Source of the DNA: Streptomyces sp. NRRL S-37
GTDB lineage: Bacteria > Actinomycetota > Actinomycetes > Streptomycetales > Streptomycetaceae
Direction: 5' to 3'
DNA length: 64,000 nt
NCBI RefSeq assembly: GCF_000721605.1
Contig: NZ_JOIZ01000032.1
Span: forward strand, 1 to 64,000
Shown here: positions 55,713 to 64,000 of the stretch, one piece after another
Numbering within the stretch: position 1 is the stretch's first letter
Layout of the letters: each line of letters begins with the position of its first letter
The notes under the pieces: generated by a model
What the model was told of the DNA's origin: nothing
What the model saw: only the letters and a program-made list of their open reading frames with translations
Databases searched by the model: none
Program-made: the position numbers and the translations under genes

Positions 55713-56398
55713 GTCAGGCCGTACCCGACCCCGCGCCGGGTGGTGATCACCGGCGGGCCCAGGGCGTCGAGTTTGCGCCGCAGATAGCTGATGTAGGTCT
55801 CGACGACGGTCGACTCGGCCGGGGCGTGCTCGTACTGCCAGACATGGCGCAGCAGTTGGTCCTTCGGCACGATCCGGCCGCCGTTGCGCACCAGGAAGCG
55901 CAGCAGCGCGTACTCGGTGGGGGTGAGCTCCACCGAGCGGCCCGCGCGGCGCACCGAGTACGTCGTCTCGTCCAGTTCCAGGTCGCCGTGGCGCAGCGGC
56001 GCCCGCTGCGGGAGGACGTCGGCGGGGCGGGTGCGGCGCAGGACGGCGGTGACCCGGGCGACGACCTCGTCGATGTTGAACGGCTTGGTGATGTAGTCGT
56101 CGCCGAAGCCGAGCGCGCCGACGACCTCGGCGGGCGCGTCCCGCGCGGTGAGGAACACCAGCGCCAGCTCCGGCCGCCGGGACCGCAGTTCACGGCCGAG
56201 GGCGCGGCCGTCGCCGTCCGGGAGCATCACGTCGAGCAGAGCGGCGTCGGGGCGGGTGTGCTCGGTCAGCGCGAGCGCCTCGCGGACCGTGCCCGCGGTC
56301 ATGACCTCGAAACGGTGGTAGCGCAGGGCGATGGCGAGGACGTCCGCGATGCTCTCCTCGTCCTCCACGACCAGCACGGTGCCGGGAGCTGTCGTCAT
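55709..56398 (-). CDS. OmpR/PhoB-family response regulator
   Basis: 229 residues. Receiver domain with acidic pocket VVEDEE, phospho-acceptor Asp56 (LLDVMLP), Thr/Lys switch (FLTARD, YITKPF), then a winged-helix DNA-binding domain (ELTPTEYALLRFLVRNGGRI ... VVETYISYLRRKL). First gene of the two-gene unit with the kinase. Divergent from the MMPL transporter gene 154 bp away, a plausible target. Confidence 0.94.
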   Translation of the reverse strand: MTTAPGTVLVVEDEESIADVLAIALRYHRFEVMTAGTVREALALTEHTRPDAALLDVMLPDGDGRALGRELRSRRPELALVFLTARDAPAEVVGALGFGDDYITKPFNIDEVVARVTAVLRRTRPADVLPQRAPLRHGDLELDETTYSVRRAGRSVELTPTEYALLRFLVRNGGRIVPKDQLLRHVWQYEHAPAESTVVETYISYLRRKLDALGPPVITTRRGVGYGLT

Positions 56399-56552
56399 GC
56401 CCCCAGTATCGGCGGAACCCCCTTCGCCCGTACCGGTGTTCGCTTTGGAGTTCCTTGAGAGTCCCGCGCCGGTCGTGTCCCCGCGCGGGTGCCGCCGTCG
56501 ATGCTGCTGCCCAGGGCCTGGGGGACCGACCGAGCGACGAAGGAGCGGAAAC

Positions 56553-58979
56553 GTGGCGGTATTGGCACGCTGGTGCTATCGGCATCGGCTGGTGGTCCTG
56601 CTGGTGTGGGTGGGGGCGCTGCTCGGACTGGGGGTCTCGGCGAGCAGTGCGGGCACGAACTACGCGGAGGTCTTCTCGCTGCCGGACACCGACTCCAAGC
56701 GGGCGTACGACCTGATGGAGCGGGCGTTCCCGGAACGCGCCGGCGACACCGACACCGTGGTGTGGAAGGTCGACGAGGGCTCCGTGCGGGACGACTCCGT
56801 ACGGTCCCGGATCGAGCCGGCGCTGACGGAGATCGGGCGCATGGAGGGCGTCGGCGCCGTCACGAATCCCTACGGCGAGCAGGGCGCGGCGCAGATCAGC
56901 GAGGACGGGCGGATCGCCTACGCGCAGGTCACGTTCGCCGAGCAGGCGGACGCCGTGCCGAAGGAGCTGGTCCAGGACGTCGTCGACACGGCGCAGGGCG
57001 CCGCGCGCGACGGGCTCCAGGTGGAGCTGGGCGGCCAGGCCATCACGCGCGTCCAGGAACCGCCGACGGGCACCGCCGAACTGGTCGGCATCCTGGCCGC
57101 CGCCGTCGTGCTGTTCGTGGCCTTCGGGTCGCTCTTCGCGATGCTGCTGCCGATCGTGGTCGCCGTCTTCGGCGTCGGCACCGGCATGTTCGGCACCCAG
57201 CTGCTCAGCCACGTCACCAACGTCCCCGAACTCGCCACGCTGCTGTCCACGCTGATCGGCCTCGGCGTCGGCATCGACTACGCCCTGTTCATCGTCACCC
57301 GGCACCGGCGCGGCATCCTGCGCGGCGCCGACCCGGAGGAGGCGGCGGTCACCGCCCTCAACACCTCCGGCCGCGCGGTGCTGTTCGCGGGCGGCACGGT
57401 GTGCATCGCGCTCGCCGGGATGCTGGTGACGAACCTGCGGTTCCTGGACGGCGTGGTCATCGGCACCACCCTCACCGTCGTGCTGAGCGTGCTCGCCGCC
57501 GTCACCCTGCTGCCCGCGCTGCTCGGCCTGCTCGGCCACCGGGTGCTCAGCCGCCGCCAGCGCCGCAGGCTCGCGGAGCAGGGCCCGCGGACCGAGACGG
57601 CGAGCGGACTCGCCGCGCGCTGGTCCGCCGGCGTCCAGCGCCGCCCGCGGTCCGTGGCCGTCCTCGCCGTGGTGCTGATGGCGGCGCTCGCGGTCCCGTT
57701 GCTGTCGCTGCGCCTGGGCACCGTGGACCAGGGCAACGACGACGCCTCCATGACCACCAGGAAGGCCTACGACCTGCTCGCCGAGGGCTTCGGACCCGGC
57801 TTCAACGGCCCGCTCCAGGTGGTCGTGGACGGCGAGGCGTCCGACGGCCTGGTGACGGTCCTGAAGGAGACCGAGGGCGTCGCCCAGGTCGCCGCCGTGC
57901 CGCCTGCGAACGGCGTCACCGTCATCCAGGTCGTCCCCGCCACCTCCCCGCAGGACGCGGAGACGGACCGGCTCATCGACACCCTGCGCGACGACGTCAT
58001 CCCGGAGGCGGGCGTCCAGGCCCACGTCGGCGGGGTGACCGCGGTGTCCAAGGACTTCGCGACGGTGACCGGCGAGCGGCTGCCGCTGTTCATCGGCACG
58101 ATCATCGGCCTGGGCTTCCTGCTCCTGCTGCTCGCGTTCCGTTCCCTGGTGGTGCCGCTGACGGCCGCCGTGATGAACCTGCTCGCGGCGGCGGCCTCCT
58201 TCGGCGTCCTGGTGATGATCTTCCAGTGGGGCTACGGCCTGGACCTGCTGGGCCTCGGCAAGGAGGGCCCCATCGCGTCCTTCCTGCCGATCATCATGCT
58301 GTCGCTGCTGTTCGGGCTCTCCATGGACTACCAGGTGTTCCTGGTGAGCCGGATGCACGAGGAGTGGGTGCACACCCGGGACAACGCCCGCGCGGTGCGG
58401 GTCGGCCTCGCGGAGACCAGCCGCGTCATCAACTCCGCGGCCCTGATCATGGTCTGCGTCTTCCTCGCCTTCGTGCTCAGCGGCGACTACGGCGCCGCCA
58501 TGGCGGGCGTGGGGCTGGCCGCCGCGGTCGCCCTGGACGCGTTCATCCTGCGTACGGCACTGGTGCCGGCCGTGATGCACCTGTTCGGGAAGTCCAACTG
58601 GTGGCTGCCGGCCGGTCTGGAGAAGCGGCTGCCGCACCTGGCGGTGGAACCGGCGGAGGAGGAGACCGCGGCGCCCACGACGCCCTCCGGCGTTCCGGGC
58701 GGCCCCTCCTCGGTCGTCCACGGCTTCGTCCGCACGGCCGACGGCGAACCCGTCGAGGGCGCGGCCGTCACCCTGCTGACCTCGGGCGGCCGTCAGCTGG
58801 ACCGCGTGGTCTCCCTCGCCGACGGCGCGTACATCGTCTCCGTACCGGCCCCGGGCACCTATCTGCTCGCGGTCACGGCGGCCTCGCTCGGCTCCCGCGC
58901 GGCCCACGTGTCCGTGACCGACGGCCCTCTGGTGCACGACGTGGAACTCACGCCCGGTGAGGTGGACGCCGTCAACTGA
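56553..58979 (+). CDS. MMPL-family RND transporter with C-terminal beta-sandwich domain
   Basis: 808 residues from GTG 56553 with AGGAG upstream. Twelve membrane helices in two repeats, each with the MMPL proton-relay motif (GVGIDYALFIV and FGLSMDYQVFL). MmpL-type pumps export lipids or hydrophobic compounds. After the last helix an extra ~80-residue domain (VHGFVRTADGEPVEGAAVTL ... ADGAYIVSVPAPGTYLLAV) has the pattern of carboxypeptidase-regulatory-like/CNA-B folds; this addition is unusual for the family. It is divergent from a two-component system and overlaps the convergent TetR gene by 8 bases. Confidence 0.9.
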   Translation: MAVLARWCYRHRLVVLLVWVGALLGLGVSASSAGTNYAEVFSLPDTDSKRAYDLMERAFPERAGDTDTVVWKVDEGSVRDDSVRSRIEPALTEIGRMEGVGAVTNPYGEQGAAQISEDGRIAYAQVTFAEQADAVPKELVQDVVDTAQGAARDGLQVELGGQAITRVQEPPTGTAELVGILAAAVVLFVAFGSLFAMLLPIVVAVFGVGTGMFGTQLLSHVTNVPELATLLSTLIGLGVGIDYALFIVTRHRRGILRGADPEEAAVTALNTSGRAVLFAGGTVCIALAGMLVTNLRFLDGVVIGTTLTVVLSVLAAVTLLPALLGLLGHRVLSRRQRRRLAEQGPRTETASGLAARWSAGVQRRPRSVAVLAVVLMAALAVPLLSLRLGTVDQGNDDASMTTRKAYDLLAEGFGPGFNGPLQVVVDGEASDGLVTVLKETEGVAQVAAVPPANGVTVIQVVPATSPQDAETDRLIDTLRDDVIPEAGVQAHVGGVTAVSKDFATVTGERLPLFIGTIIGLGFLLLLLAFRSLVVPLTAAVMNLLAAAASFGVLVMIFQWGYGLDLLGLGKEGPIASFLPIIMLSLLFGLSMDYQVFLVSRMHEEWVHTRDNARAVRVGLAETSRVINSAALIMVCVFLAFVLSGDYGAAMAGVGLAAAVALDAFILRTALVPAVMHLFGKSNWWLPAGLEKRLPHLAVEPAEEETAAPTTPSGVPGGPSSVVHGFVRTADGEPVEGAAVTLLTSGGRQLDRVVSLADGAYIVSVPAPGTYLLAVTAASLGSRAAHVSVTDGPLVHDVELTPGEVDAVN

Positions 58980-59745
58980 CGGCGTCGGGGCGTCCGTCGC
59001 CGGCGGGCGCCCCGTTCCCCTTCCTCGCCGGGTCGGGGAGCGCCTTCGTCATCCCGGGCAGGAACTCCGTGAACAGTTCGTGCACCTCGCGCACCAGGGG
59101 CCGCAGCACCCGGAAACGGGCCAGGGCGACGCCCCGCGCGGTGATCCGGGCGCCGCGCTCGGCCAGCCGGTAGCTGCGCTCCCGGCCCTCGGTGCGGTCG
59201 AAGATCCAGTACAGGACGAGCCCCATCTGGGACAGCCACATCAGCTCGGGCAGGATGTCCCGCAGCTCCTCGGGCACCTTGCTCTTCGTCCCGGCGAGCA
59301 CCGCGCGGTGGACGCTGATCGCCTCCACGCGCGCGTGCTCCGACTCGGAGGAGAAGGGGCTGAGCGGGCTGTCCGGGTCGGCGGCGTTCTTGAAGAACTG
59401 CACCGCGAACTCGTGGTACGGCGTGGCGATGTCCAGCCACGCCTTCAGCACGCCCGCGAGCCGGGCCTCCAGGTCGGTCTCCCGGCGCAGGACCTCCCGG
59501 ACCGCCACCTGGTGCTCGGCGGCGATCCGGTCGTAGAAGCCCTGGATCAGGTGTTCCTTGCCCTCGAAGTAGTAGTACGCGTTGCCGACGGAGACCCCCG
59601 CCTCCTTGGCGATGGCCCGCATGGTCGTCTTGTCGTACCCGCGCTCCTGGAACAGCCGCATGGCCGTCTCCAGGATCAGGGCGCGGGTCTGCTCGGACTT
59701 GCTGAGGGTGGCGCCGTCACCGGGGCCGTCGTTCTTCGCGGGCAC
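58972..59745 (-). CDS. TetR-family transcriptional regulator
   Basis: 257 residues. N-terminal HTH (about 18-65; MRAIAKEAGVSVGNAYYYFE) and a long C-terminal ligand domain. It is the third gene of a minus-strand unit (60693 to 58972), 31 bases after the DCC gene. The unit's promoter is flanked by two copies of TTGAAC-N2-GTTCAA, the probable operators, so it likely represses its own operon. The 3' end overlaps the MMPL gene by 8 bases on the opposite strand. Confidence 0.88.
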   Translation of the reverse strand: MPAKNDGPGDGATLSKSEQTRALILETAMRLFQERGYDKTTMRAIAKEAGVSVGNAYYYFEGKEHLIQGFYDRIAAEHQVAVREVLRRETDLEARLAGVLKAWLDIATPYHEFAVQFFKNAADPDSPLSPFSSESEHARVEAISVHRAVLAGTKSKVPEELRDILPELMWLSQMGLVLYWIFDRTEGRERSYRLAERGARITARGVALARFRVLRPLVREVHELFTEFLPGMTKALPDPARKGNGAPAGDGRPDAVS

Positions 59746-59776
59746 GGAAGGAGCCTAACGCCAGGGAGGGCCCGCC

Positions 59777-60280
59777 CTACGGGGCGGTGCAGGTGCCCGC
59801 GTCGCAGCCGGGCGCGGTGTAGCTCCAGCCGTCGCGCGGATCGTACGTCCACCCGTCGCCCCGGCGGTACACGCCGCCGCCCCACCCGGACACCGCCCCG
59901 CGCCACTTGGCGGCGGCCAGCACCGCGCCCTTGGCGAGCAGGGCGCCGGACGGGGTGCTCAGCCGGTGGGCCAGCCGCCGGTACTCGCGCAGCGCCCACA
60001 GGGTGACGACCCAGGCGGCGGCGCCCCGGTACACCTGCCCGCCGTCACCGACCACGGTGATCTCCTCCAGGGTGGAGGCGTGGTCGAGGCCGGGGAACCG
60101 GGCCCGCGCCGCCTCCGAGGCCGCCGGGACCAGCTCCAGGGGCACCAGCTGGGGCTGGCGCACCAGCCAGTCCCGTACGAAGGCGCACAGGGAGCACTCG
60201 GCGTCGTACAGCACGGTGAGCCGGCGGACCGGGACGCGCGCGGCGCCCCGGTCCCCGTGTGCGGCCGCCACGCCGCTCAC
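59777..60280 (-). CDS. DCC-family thiol-disulphide oxidoreductase-like protein (DUF393)
   Basis: 167 residues from GTG 60280, overlapping the upstream stop (GTGA). The family motif is YDAECSLCAFVRDWL (Cys29, Cys32), followed by the conserved late segment (TLWALREYRRLAHRL). DCC proteins are thioredoxin-like but largely uncharacterised; cysteines near the C-terminus (GCDAGTC) are an extra pair here. Middle gene of a TetR-controlled operon. Confidence 0.85.
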   Translation of the reverse strand: MSGVAAAHGDRGAARVPVRRLTVLYDAECSLCAFVRDWLVRQPQLVPLELVPAASEAARARFPGLDHASTLEEITVVGDGGQVYRGAAAWVVTLWALREYRRLAHRLSTPSGALLAKGAVLAAAKWRGAVSGWGGGVYRRGDGWTYDPRDGWSYTAPGCDAGTCTAP

Positions 60281-60693
60281 GCCCCTGCCTGCGGGGCCGC
60301 CGGGGCCGCCCAGCCCTGCGGCGGCACCGGCGGGACCTGCTCCCGCTCCATCACCCCGCGCCGCCGGATCTTGTTGAGCACGTACACGTTGCCCAGGTGC
60401 ATCACGCCGAGCACCAGCAGCACCACGCCGAGCTTGGTGGACAGGGCCTCGAAGATGCCGCGCGTGTCGGTGATCGTGTCGTCGTCGCTCAGGTACAGCG
60501 CGACGAAGCCGAGGTTGACGAGGTAGAAGCCGACCACCAGGAGGTGGTTGACGGCGTCGGCGAGCTTCTCGTTGCCGTGCAGCACGTCGGAGAGGAAGAT
60601 CCGCCCGTTGCTGCTGAGCGTGCGAGCGACCCACACGGTCAGCCCGATGCTGACCACCAGGTAGATGACGTAGGCGATGACCGTACGGTCCAT
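60277..60693 (-). CDS. Small membrane protein, first gene of the TetR operon
   Basis: 138 residues, about three membrane helices (about 4-24, 46-68, 86-106), Pro/Ala-rich cytoplasmic tail. ATG 60693 lies just inside the operator-promoter region. Co-transcribed with the DCC protein (4-bp overlap) and TetR. Function unknown; the family is common in Streptomyces next to DCC proteins (from memory). Confidence 0.75.
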   Translation of the reverse strand: MDRTVIAYVIYLVVSIGLTVWVARTLSSNGRIFLSDVLHGNEKLADAVNHLLVVGFYLVNLGFVALYLSDDDTITDTRGIFEALSTKLGVVLLVLGVMHLGNVYVLNKIRRRGVMEREQVPPVPPQGWAAPAAPQAGA

Positions 60694-60708
60694 GTCCCCC
60701 AGCCCTTC

Positions 60709-60768
60709 TTGAACACGTTCAAAACGCTGACAGGAGAGACTCTAGACCCATCTTTTGAACGTGTTCAA
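60709..60768. promoter_or_regulatory. Twin TetR-type operators around the 60693 promoter
   Basis: TTGAACACGTTCAA (60709-60722) and its exact complement TTGAACGTGTTCAA (60755-60768), centres 46 bp apart. On the minus strand a TTGAAC -35 from the upstream copy and TAGAGT as -10 lie between them, so binding would cover the promoter. The likely regulator is the TetR protein encoded by the last gene of the operon. Confidence 0.7.
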
Positions 60769-60819
60769 CTCAAGGATGCAGTGGGCTGCGTCACGGATCG
60801 GCCGTGCTCGGTGTGTGGC

Positions 60820-61431
60820 TCAGTCGGACGTGCGGGGCTGTCCCGCCCGAAGGATCTCGGTCACGTCCAGGGTGACCTTGGCGCCGATCGAGTCGGGGAG
60901 GGTGACCTGCTGGCCGGGGGAGTGGAAGCGGTGGCCGGCGTACTCGTTCCCGACCGGGTCGGTCAGGACGTGGAGACGCTGGTGCTTGCGGTCGACGATG
61001 ACGTAGACGGGGACCTTCGCCTCGGCGTAGGCGGCGACCTTGGCCTTCAGGTCGTTCTTCCAGTTGCTGGAGGTGACCTCCAGGACGAGGCGGAAGCAGA
61101 CCGGGTCGTAGCAGTTGTTCTCGATGAGGTGGTCGTCGATGTCGGAGTCCACGACCACCAGATCAGGAATCGCGTAGTCCTCGGTGTCGGTGGGAAGCCA
61201 GAGGCCGACGCCCTGGAGCACTTCGGCCTCCCCGCCGTGCAGTCCGGCTGTGAAGAAGGGGAGCATCAGCGTGGTCAGGGCGCGGGCGTGCGGGCCGTCC
61301 GGTGGCGGGGTCACGAGGATCTGGCCTCCGATGATCTCGACGCGGTAGCCCGGATTGCGGTCCATGAGACGGTTCGCCTCCGCGATCAGCGGACGCTCGT
61401 CATGGGGCCGCTCGACGGATGCTGCGGACAT
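60820..61431 (-). CDS. Uma2 family (PD-(D/E)xK nuclease fold) protein
   Basis: 203 residues from ATG 61431 with GGGAGG six bases upstream. Uma2/DUF820 pattern: YRVEIIGGQILVTP, then the nuclease-like core YAIPDLVVVDSD ... FRLVLEVTSSNWKNDLKAKV (Asp, Glu and Lys of the fold) and AEAKVPVYVIVDR. Many copies exist in Streptomyces and cyanobacteria; none has a well-proven role, and mobile or toxin-like behaviour has been suggested. Monocistronic. Confidence 0.88.
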   Translation of the reverse strand: MSAASVERPHDERPLIAEANRLMDRNPGYRVEIIGGQILVTPPPDGPHARALTTLMLPFFTAGLHGGEAEVLQGVGLWLPTDTEDYAIPDLVVVDSDIDDHLIENNCYDPVCFRLVLEVTSSNWKNDLKAKVAAYAEAKVPVYVIVDRKHQRLHVLTDPVGNEYAGHRFHSPGQQVTLPDSIGAKVTLDVTEILRAGQPRTSD

Positions 61432-61532
61432 CACGTGCCTCCCAGGGGCTGGTGTCGAGACCATCATCGTAGGGCGGAGGACGCCCTCACGTCCGTCTCA
61501 GCCGCGTTCACCCAAACGTGTGGCATATGCCA

Positions 61533-61565
61533 GAGGGCCCCGTCTCCAGGGGAGACGGGGCCCTC
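61533..61565. terminator. Terminator after sdhB
   Basis: Perfect 15-bp stem GAGGGCCCCGTCTCC (61533-61547) with 61551-61565 and an AGG loop, just after the sdhB stop. Confidence 0.85.
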
Positions 61566-61587
61566 ACGGACGTACGGGCGACGTGCC

Positions 61588-62367
61588 TCAGTAGCGGCGC
61601 GTGATCAGCGCGCGCTTCACTTCCGCGATCGCCTTCGTGACCTCGATACCGCGCGGGCAGGCGTCCGTGCAGTTGAAGGTCGTGCGGCAGCGCCAGACGC
61701 CGTCGCGGTCGTTGAGGATCTCCAGGCGCTGCTCGCCGGCCTCGTCACGCGAGTCGAAGATGAAGCGGTGCGCGTTGACGATGGCCGCCGGGCCGAAGTA
61801 CTGCCCGTCGTTCCAGAACACCGGGCACGACGACGTGCACGCGGCGCACAGGATGCACTTGGTCGTGTCGTCGAAGCGCTCGCGGTCCTCGGCGGACTGC
61901 AGCCGCTCGCGCGTCGGCTCGTTGGTGTCCTTCGTGATCAGGAAGGGCATCACGTCCCGGTACGCCTGGAAGAACGGCTCCATGTCGACGACCAGGTCCT
62001 TGAGGACCGTCAGGCCCTTGATGGCCTCGACCGTGATCGGCTTCTCGGGGTTGATGTCCTTGATCAGCGTCTTGCACGCCAGGCGGTTCTTGCCGTTGAT
62101 CCGCATGGCGTCGGAGCCGCAGATGCCGTGGGCGCAGGAACGGCGGAAGGTCAGCGTGCCGTCCAGGTCCCACTTGATCTTGTGCAGCGCGTCGAGGACA
62201 CGCTCCTTGGGGTCGATCTCCAGCTGGAAGTCTTCCCAGACCGCCTCCGCCGAGACCTCCGGGTTGAACCGGCGGATCCGCATCGTGACGGTGATGTAGG
62301 GGGAGTCGGCGAAACCGGGCTCGGGGGAACCGGCCGCGTCCGCCTTGTCCAGAACAGGGGTAGCCAT
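61588..62367 (-). CDS. sdhB: Succinate dehydrogenase iron-sulphur subunit
   Basis: 259 residues. [2Fe-2S] ligands in RRSCAHGICGSDAM plus the downstream Cys of RLACKTL, and the 4Fe/3Fe ligands in CILCAACTSSCP and CTDACPRGIE. It passes electrons from SdhA's FAD to the quinone site of the membrane subunits (not in the window). Its ATG overlaps the sdhA stop by one base, so the two are translationally coupled. Terminated at 61533-61565. Confidence 0.97.
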   Translation of the reverse strand: MATPVLDKADAAGSPEPGFADSPYITVTMRIRRFNPEVSAEAVWEDFQLEIDPKERVLDALHKIKWDLDGTLTFRRSCAHGICGSDAMRINGKNRLACKTLIKDINPEKPITVEAIKGLTVLKDLVVDMEPFFQAYRDVMPFLITKDTNEPTRERLQSAEDRERFDDTTKCILCAACTSSCPVFWNDGQYFGPAAIVNAHRFIFDSRDEAGEQRLEILNDRDGVWRCRTTFNCTDACPRGIEVTKAIAEVKRALITRRY

Positions 62368-64000
62368 CAGTACTTACGCTCCATCGGCTGGTAGCGGGTC
62401 TGGACGACCGGCTTGTAGTCCAGACGGACGGTCTCGGTGCCGTCGGCGCCGACCTCGCGGTACGCCATCGTGTGGCGCATGAAGTTGACGTCGTCGCGGT
62501 TCGGGTAGTCCTCGCGGTAGTGACCGCCGCGGGACTCCTTGCGGGCGAGGGCGGACACCGCCATGACCTCGGCGAGGTCCAGCAGGTTGCCCAGCTCGAT
62601 CGCTTCCAGCAGGTCCGTGTTGAACCGCTTGCCCTTGTCCTGGATGGCGACGTTCTTGTAGCGCTCGCGCAGCTCGGCGATCTTCTCGACCGCCGTCTTG
62701 ATCGTCTGCTCGGTGCGGAACACCATGACGTTGGCGTCCATGGTCTCCTGCAGCTCACGGCGGATGGTGGCCACCCGCTCGGTGCCGGTGGAGGACCGCA
62801 GCCGCTCGATCTGTCCGACGACGAACGACTCCGGGTCCTCCGGCAGCTCGACGAAGTCGGCCTTCTGCGAGTACTCCGCCGCCGCGATGCCGGCCCGCTT
62901 GCCGAACACGTTGATGTCCAGCAGCGAGTTGGTGCCCAGGCGGTTGGCGCCGTGCACGGAGACGCAGGCGACCTCGCCGGCCGCGTACAGGCCCGGCACG
63001 ACGGTGGTGTTGTCCGCGAGGACCTCACCCTGGACGTTGGTCGGGATGCCGCCCATCGCGTAGTGCGCGGTCGGCTGGATCGGGATCGGGTCCGTGTACG
63101 GCTCGATGCCGAGGTAGGTCCGCGCGAACTCCGTGATGTCGGGCAGCTTGGCGTCGAGCTGCTCCGGCGGGAGGTGCGTGAGGTCCAGGTAGACGTGGTC
63201 GCCCTCGGGACCGCAGCCGCGGCCCTCGCGGATCTCCGTGTAGATGGAGCGCGAGACGACGTCACGCGAGGCGAGGTCCTTCATGACCGGCGCGTACTTC
63301 TCCATGAAGCGCTCGCCGTCCTTGTTGCGGAGGATGCCGCCCTCACCGCGGGCGCCCTCGGTGAGCAGGATGCCCATGCGCCAGATGCCGGTCGGGTGGA
63401 ACTGGAAGAACTCCATGTCCTCCAGCGGCAGCCCGCGCCGGTACACGGCGGCCTGGCCGTCACCGGTCAGCGTGTGCGCGTTCGACGTCACCTTGAAGAA
63501 CTTGCCGGTGCCGCCGGACGCGTAGATCACGGCCTTCGCCTGGAAGACGTGGATCTCGCCGGTCGCCAGCTCGTACGCGACCACGCCGGCGGACTTCTTG
63601 ACGCCGTCGACCTCGGTGATCAGCTGGTCCAGGACGTAGAACTCGTTGAAGAACTCCACGCCCTCCTTGACGCAGTTCTGGTACAGCGTCTGGAGGATCA
63701 TGTGACCGGTGCGGTCGGCCGCGTAGCAGGAGCGGCGGACCGGGGCCTCGCCGTGGTTGCGGCTGTGACCGCCGAAGCGGCGCTGGTCGATGGTGCCGTT
63801 CGGGGTCCGGTTGAACGGCAGGCCCATCTTCTCCAGGTCGAGGACGGAGTCGATGGCCTCCTTCGCCAGGATCTCGGCGGCGTCCTGGTCGACCAGGTAG
63901 TCACCGCCCTTGACCGTGTCGAAGGTGTGCCACTCCCAGTTGTCCTCCTCCACGTTGGCCAGCGCGGCGGCCATGCCGCCCTGCGCGGCGCCCGTGTGGG
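62367..64000 (-). CDS. sdhA: Succinate dehydrogenase flavoprotein subunit (5' end beyond right edge)
   Basis: 544 codons are visible; the frame continues past 64000, so the ATG at 63974 is internal. The first visible residues are [13 protein letters not shown], where the His corresponds to the one that binds FAD covalently. Other motifs: [36 protein letters not shown] and [15 protein letters not shown]. It oxidises succinate to fumarate in the TCA cycle and complex II. Only the FAD-binding N-terminus is missing. Confidence 0.97.
   Translation of the reverse strand, partial: HTGAAQGGMAAALANVEEDNWEWHTFDTVKGGDYLVDQDAAEILAKEAIDSVLDLEKMGLPFNRTPNGTIDQRRFGGHSRNHGEAPVRRSCYAADRTGHMILQTLYQNCVKEGVEFFNEFYVLDQLITEVDGVKKSAGVVAYELATGEIHVFQAKAVIYASGGTGKFFKVTSNAHTLTGDGQAAVYRRGLPLEDMEFFQFHPTGIWRMGILLTEGARGEGGILRNKDGERFMEKYAPVMKDLASRDVVSRSIYTEIREGRGCGPEGDHVYLDLTHLPPEQLDAKLPDITEFARTYLGIEPYTDPIPIQPTAHYAMGGIPTNVQGEVLADNTTVVPGLYAAGEVACVSVHGANRLGTNSLLDINVFGKRAGIAAAEYSQKADFVELPEDPESFVVGQIERLRSSTGTERVATIRRELQETMDANVMVFRTEQTIKTAVEKIAELRERYKNVAIQDKGKRFNTDLLEAIELGNLLDLAEVMAVSALARKESRGGHYREDYPNRDDVNFMRHTMAYREVGADGTETVRLDYKPVVQTRYQPMERKY

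Noticed and set aside
60259..62394. 711-codon plus-strand open frame over the DCC, Uma2 and sdhB region
   Set aside because: It crosses several well-supported minus-strand genes and their promoters; no domain, Val/Asp/Arg-rich shadow composition.

Overview
This 64 kb window is high-GC (roughly 70% or more), with GTG and TTG starts, strongly GC-biased third codon positions, many 4-bp ATGA/GTGA gene overlaps, proline/alanine-rich secreted and membrane proteins, and Streptomyces-type interspersed repeats. The gene order (NlpC/P60 genes, pcrA, M23 peptidase, icmB, sucCD, purNH, folD, mdh, glyA, trpS, dprE1/E2, D-Ala-D-Ala carboxypeptidase, sdhBA) agrees, from memory, with the conserved core of Streptomyces chromosomes (the SCO4793-SCO4856 interval of S. 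coelicolor). I read it as ordinary core chromosome of a Streptomyces species, with a scar of mobile DNA at the left edge. No tRNA, rRNA, CRISPR array, prophage or biosynthetic cluster was seen.

Layout. 1-500: edge of an IS3-type transposase and a broken zinc-ribbon gene. 544-9149: cell-envelope and repair genes: two NlpC/P60 endopeptidases (one under a c-di-AMP riboswitch), a small membrane protein, the helicase PcrA, an M23 peptidase and a lipase. 9562-9978: the B12-binding small subunit of isobutyryl-CoA mutase. 10173-18088: a divergent five-gene system (DUF5691, SWIM zinc finger // MoxR AAA+, DUF5682, VWA). 18246-25937: a Leu-Pro repeat protein, sucCD, an XRE/sigma/membrane fusion and membrane proteins. 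26312-31708: purine and one-carbon genes purN, purH, folD, with a frameshifted ALF-repeat gene. 32270-38455: membrane-bound HTH regulator, malate dehydrogenase and a three-gene membrane operon. 38616-42654: AhpD-like pair with a divergent MocR regulator, then a YgiB/YgiC-like pair. 42744-46306: ZTP riboswitch-glyA, trpS, a LigT-like protein. 46322-50080: a four-gene set matching decaprenylphosphoryl-arabinose synthesis. 50167-56398: YihY protein, DD-carboxypeptidase, metallophosphoesterase and a two-component system. 56553-60693: MMPL transporter and a TetR-controlled operon. 60820-64000: Uma2 protein and sdhB/sdhA (sdhA cut by the right edge).

How the pieces work together. The TCA cycle is represented by sucCD, mdh and sdhAB. 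Folate/one-carbon and purine metabolism is represented by glyA, folD, purN and purH, with glyA sensed by a ZTP riboswitch. Several genes remodel the cell wall (NlpC/P60, M23, DD-carboxypeptidase).

The most interesting signal is regulatory. Both promoters of the MoxR/VWA/SWIM system, and the pcrA promoter, carry the actinobacterial LexA-independent DNA-damage motif TTGTC(A/G)GTG-N8-TANNNT (RecA-NDp, PafBC in mycobacteria). Two of the three sites are perfect, and the SWIM gene would be read from a leaderless transcript. This suggests that the uncharacterised chaperone-like system is a DNA-damage-induced module.
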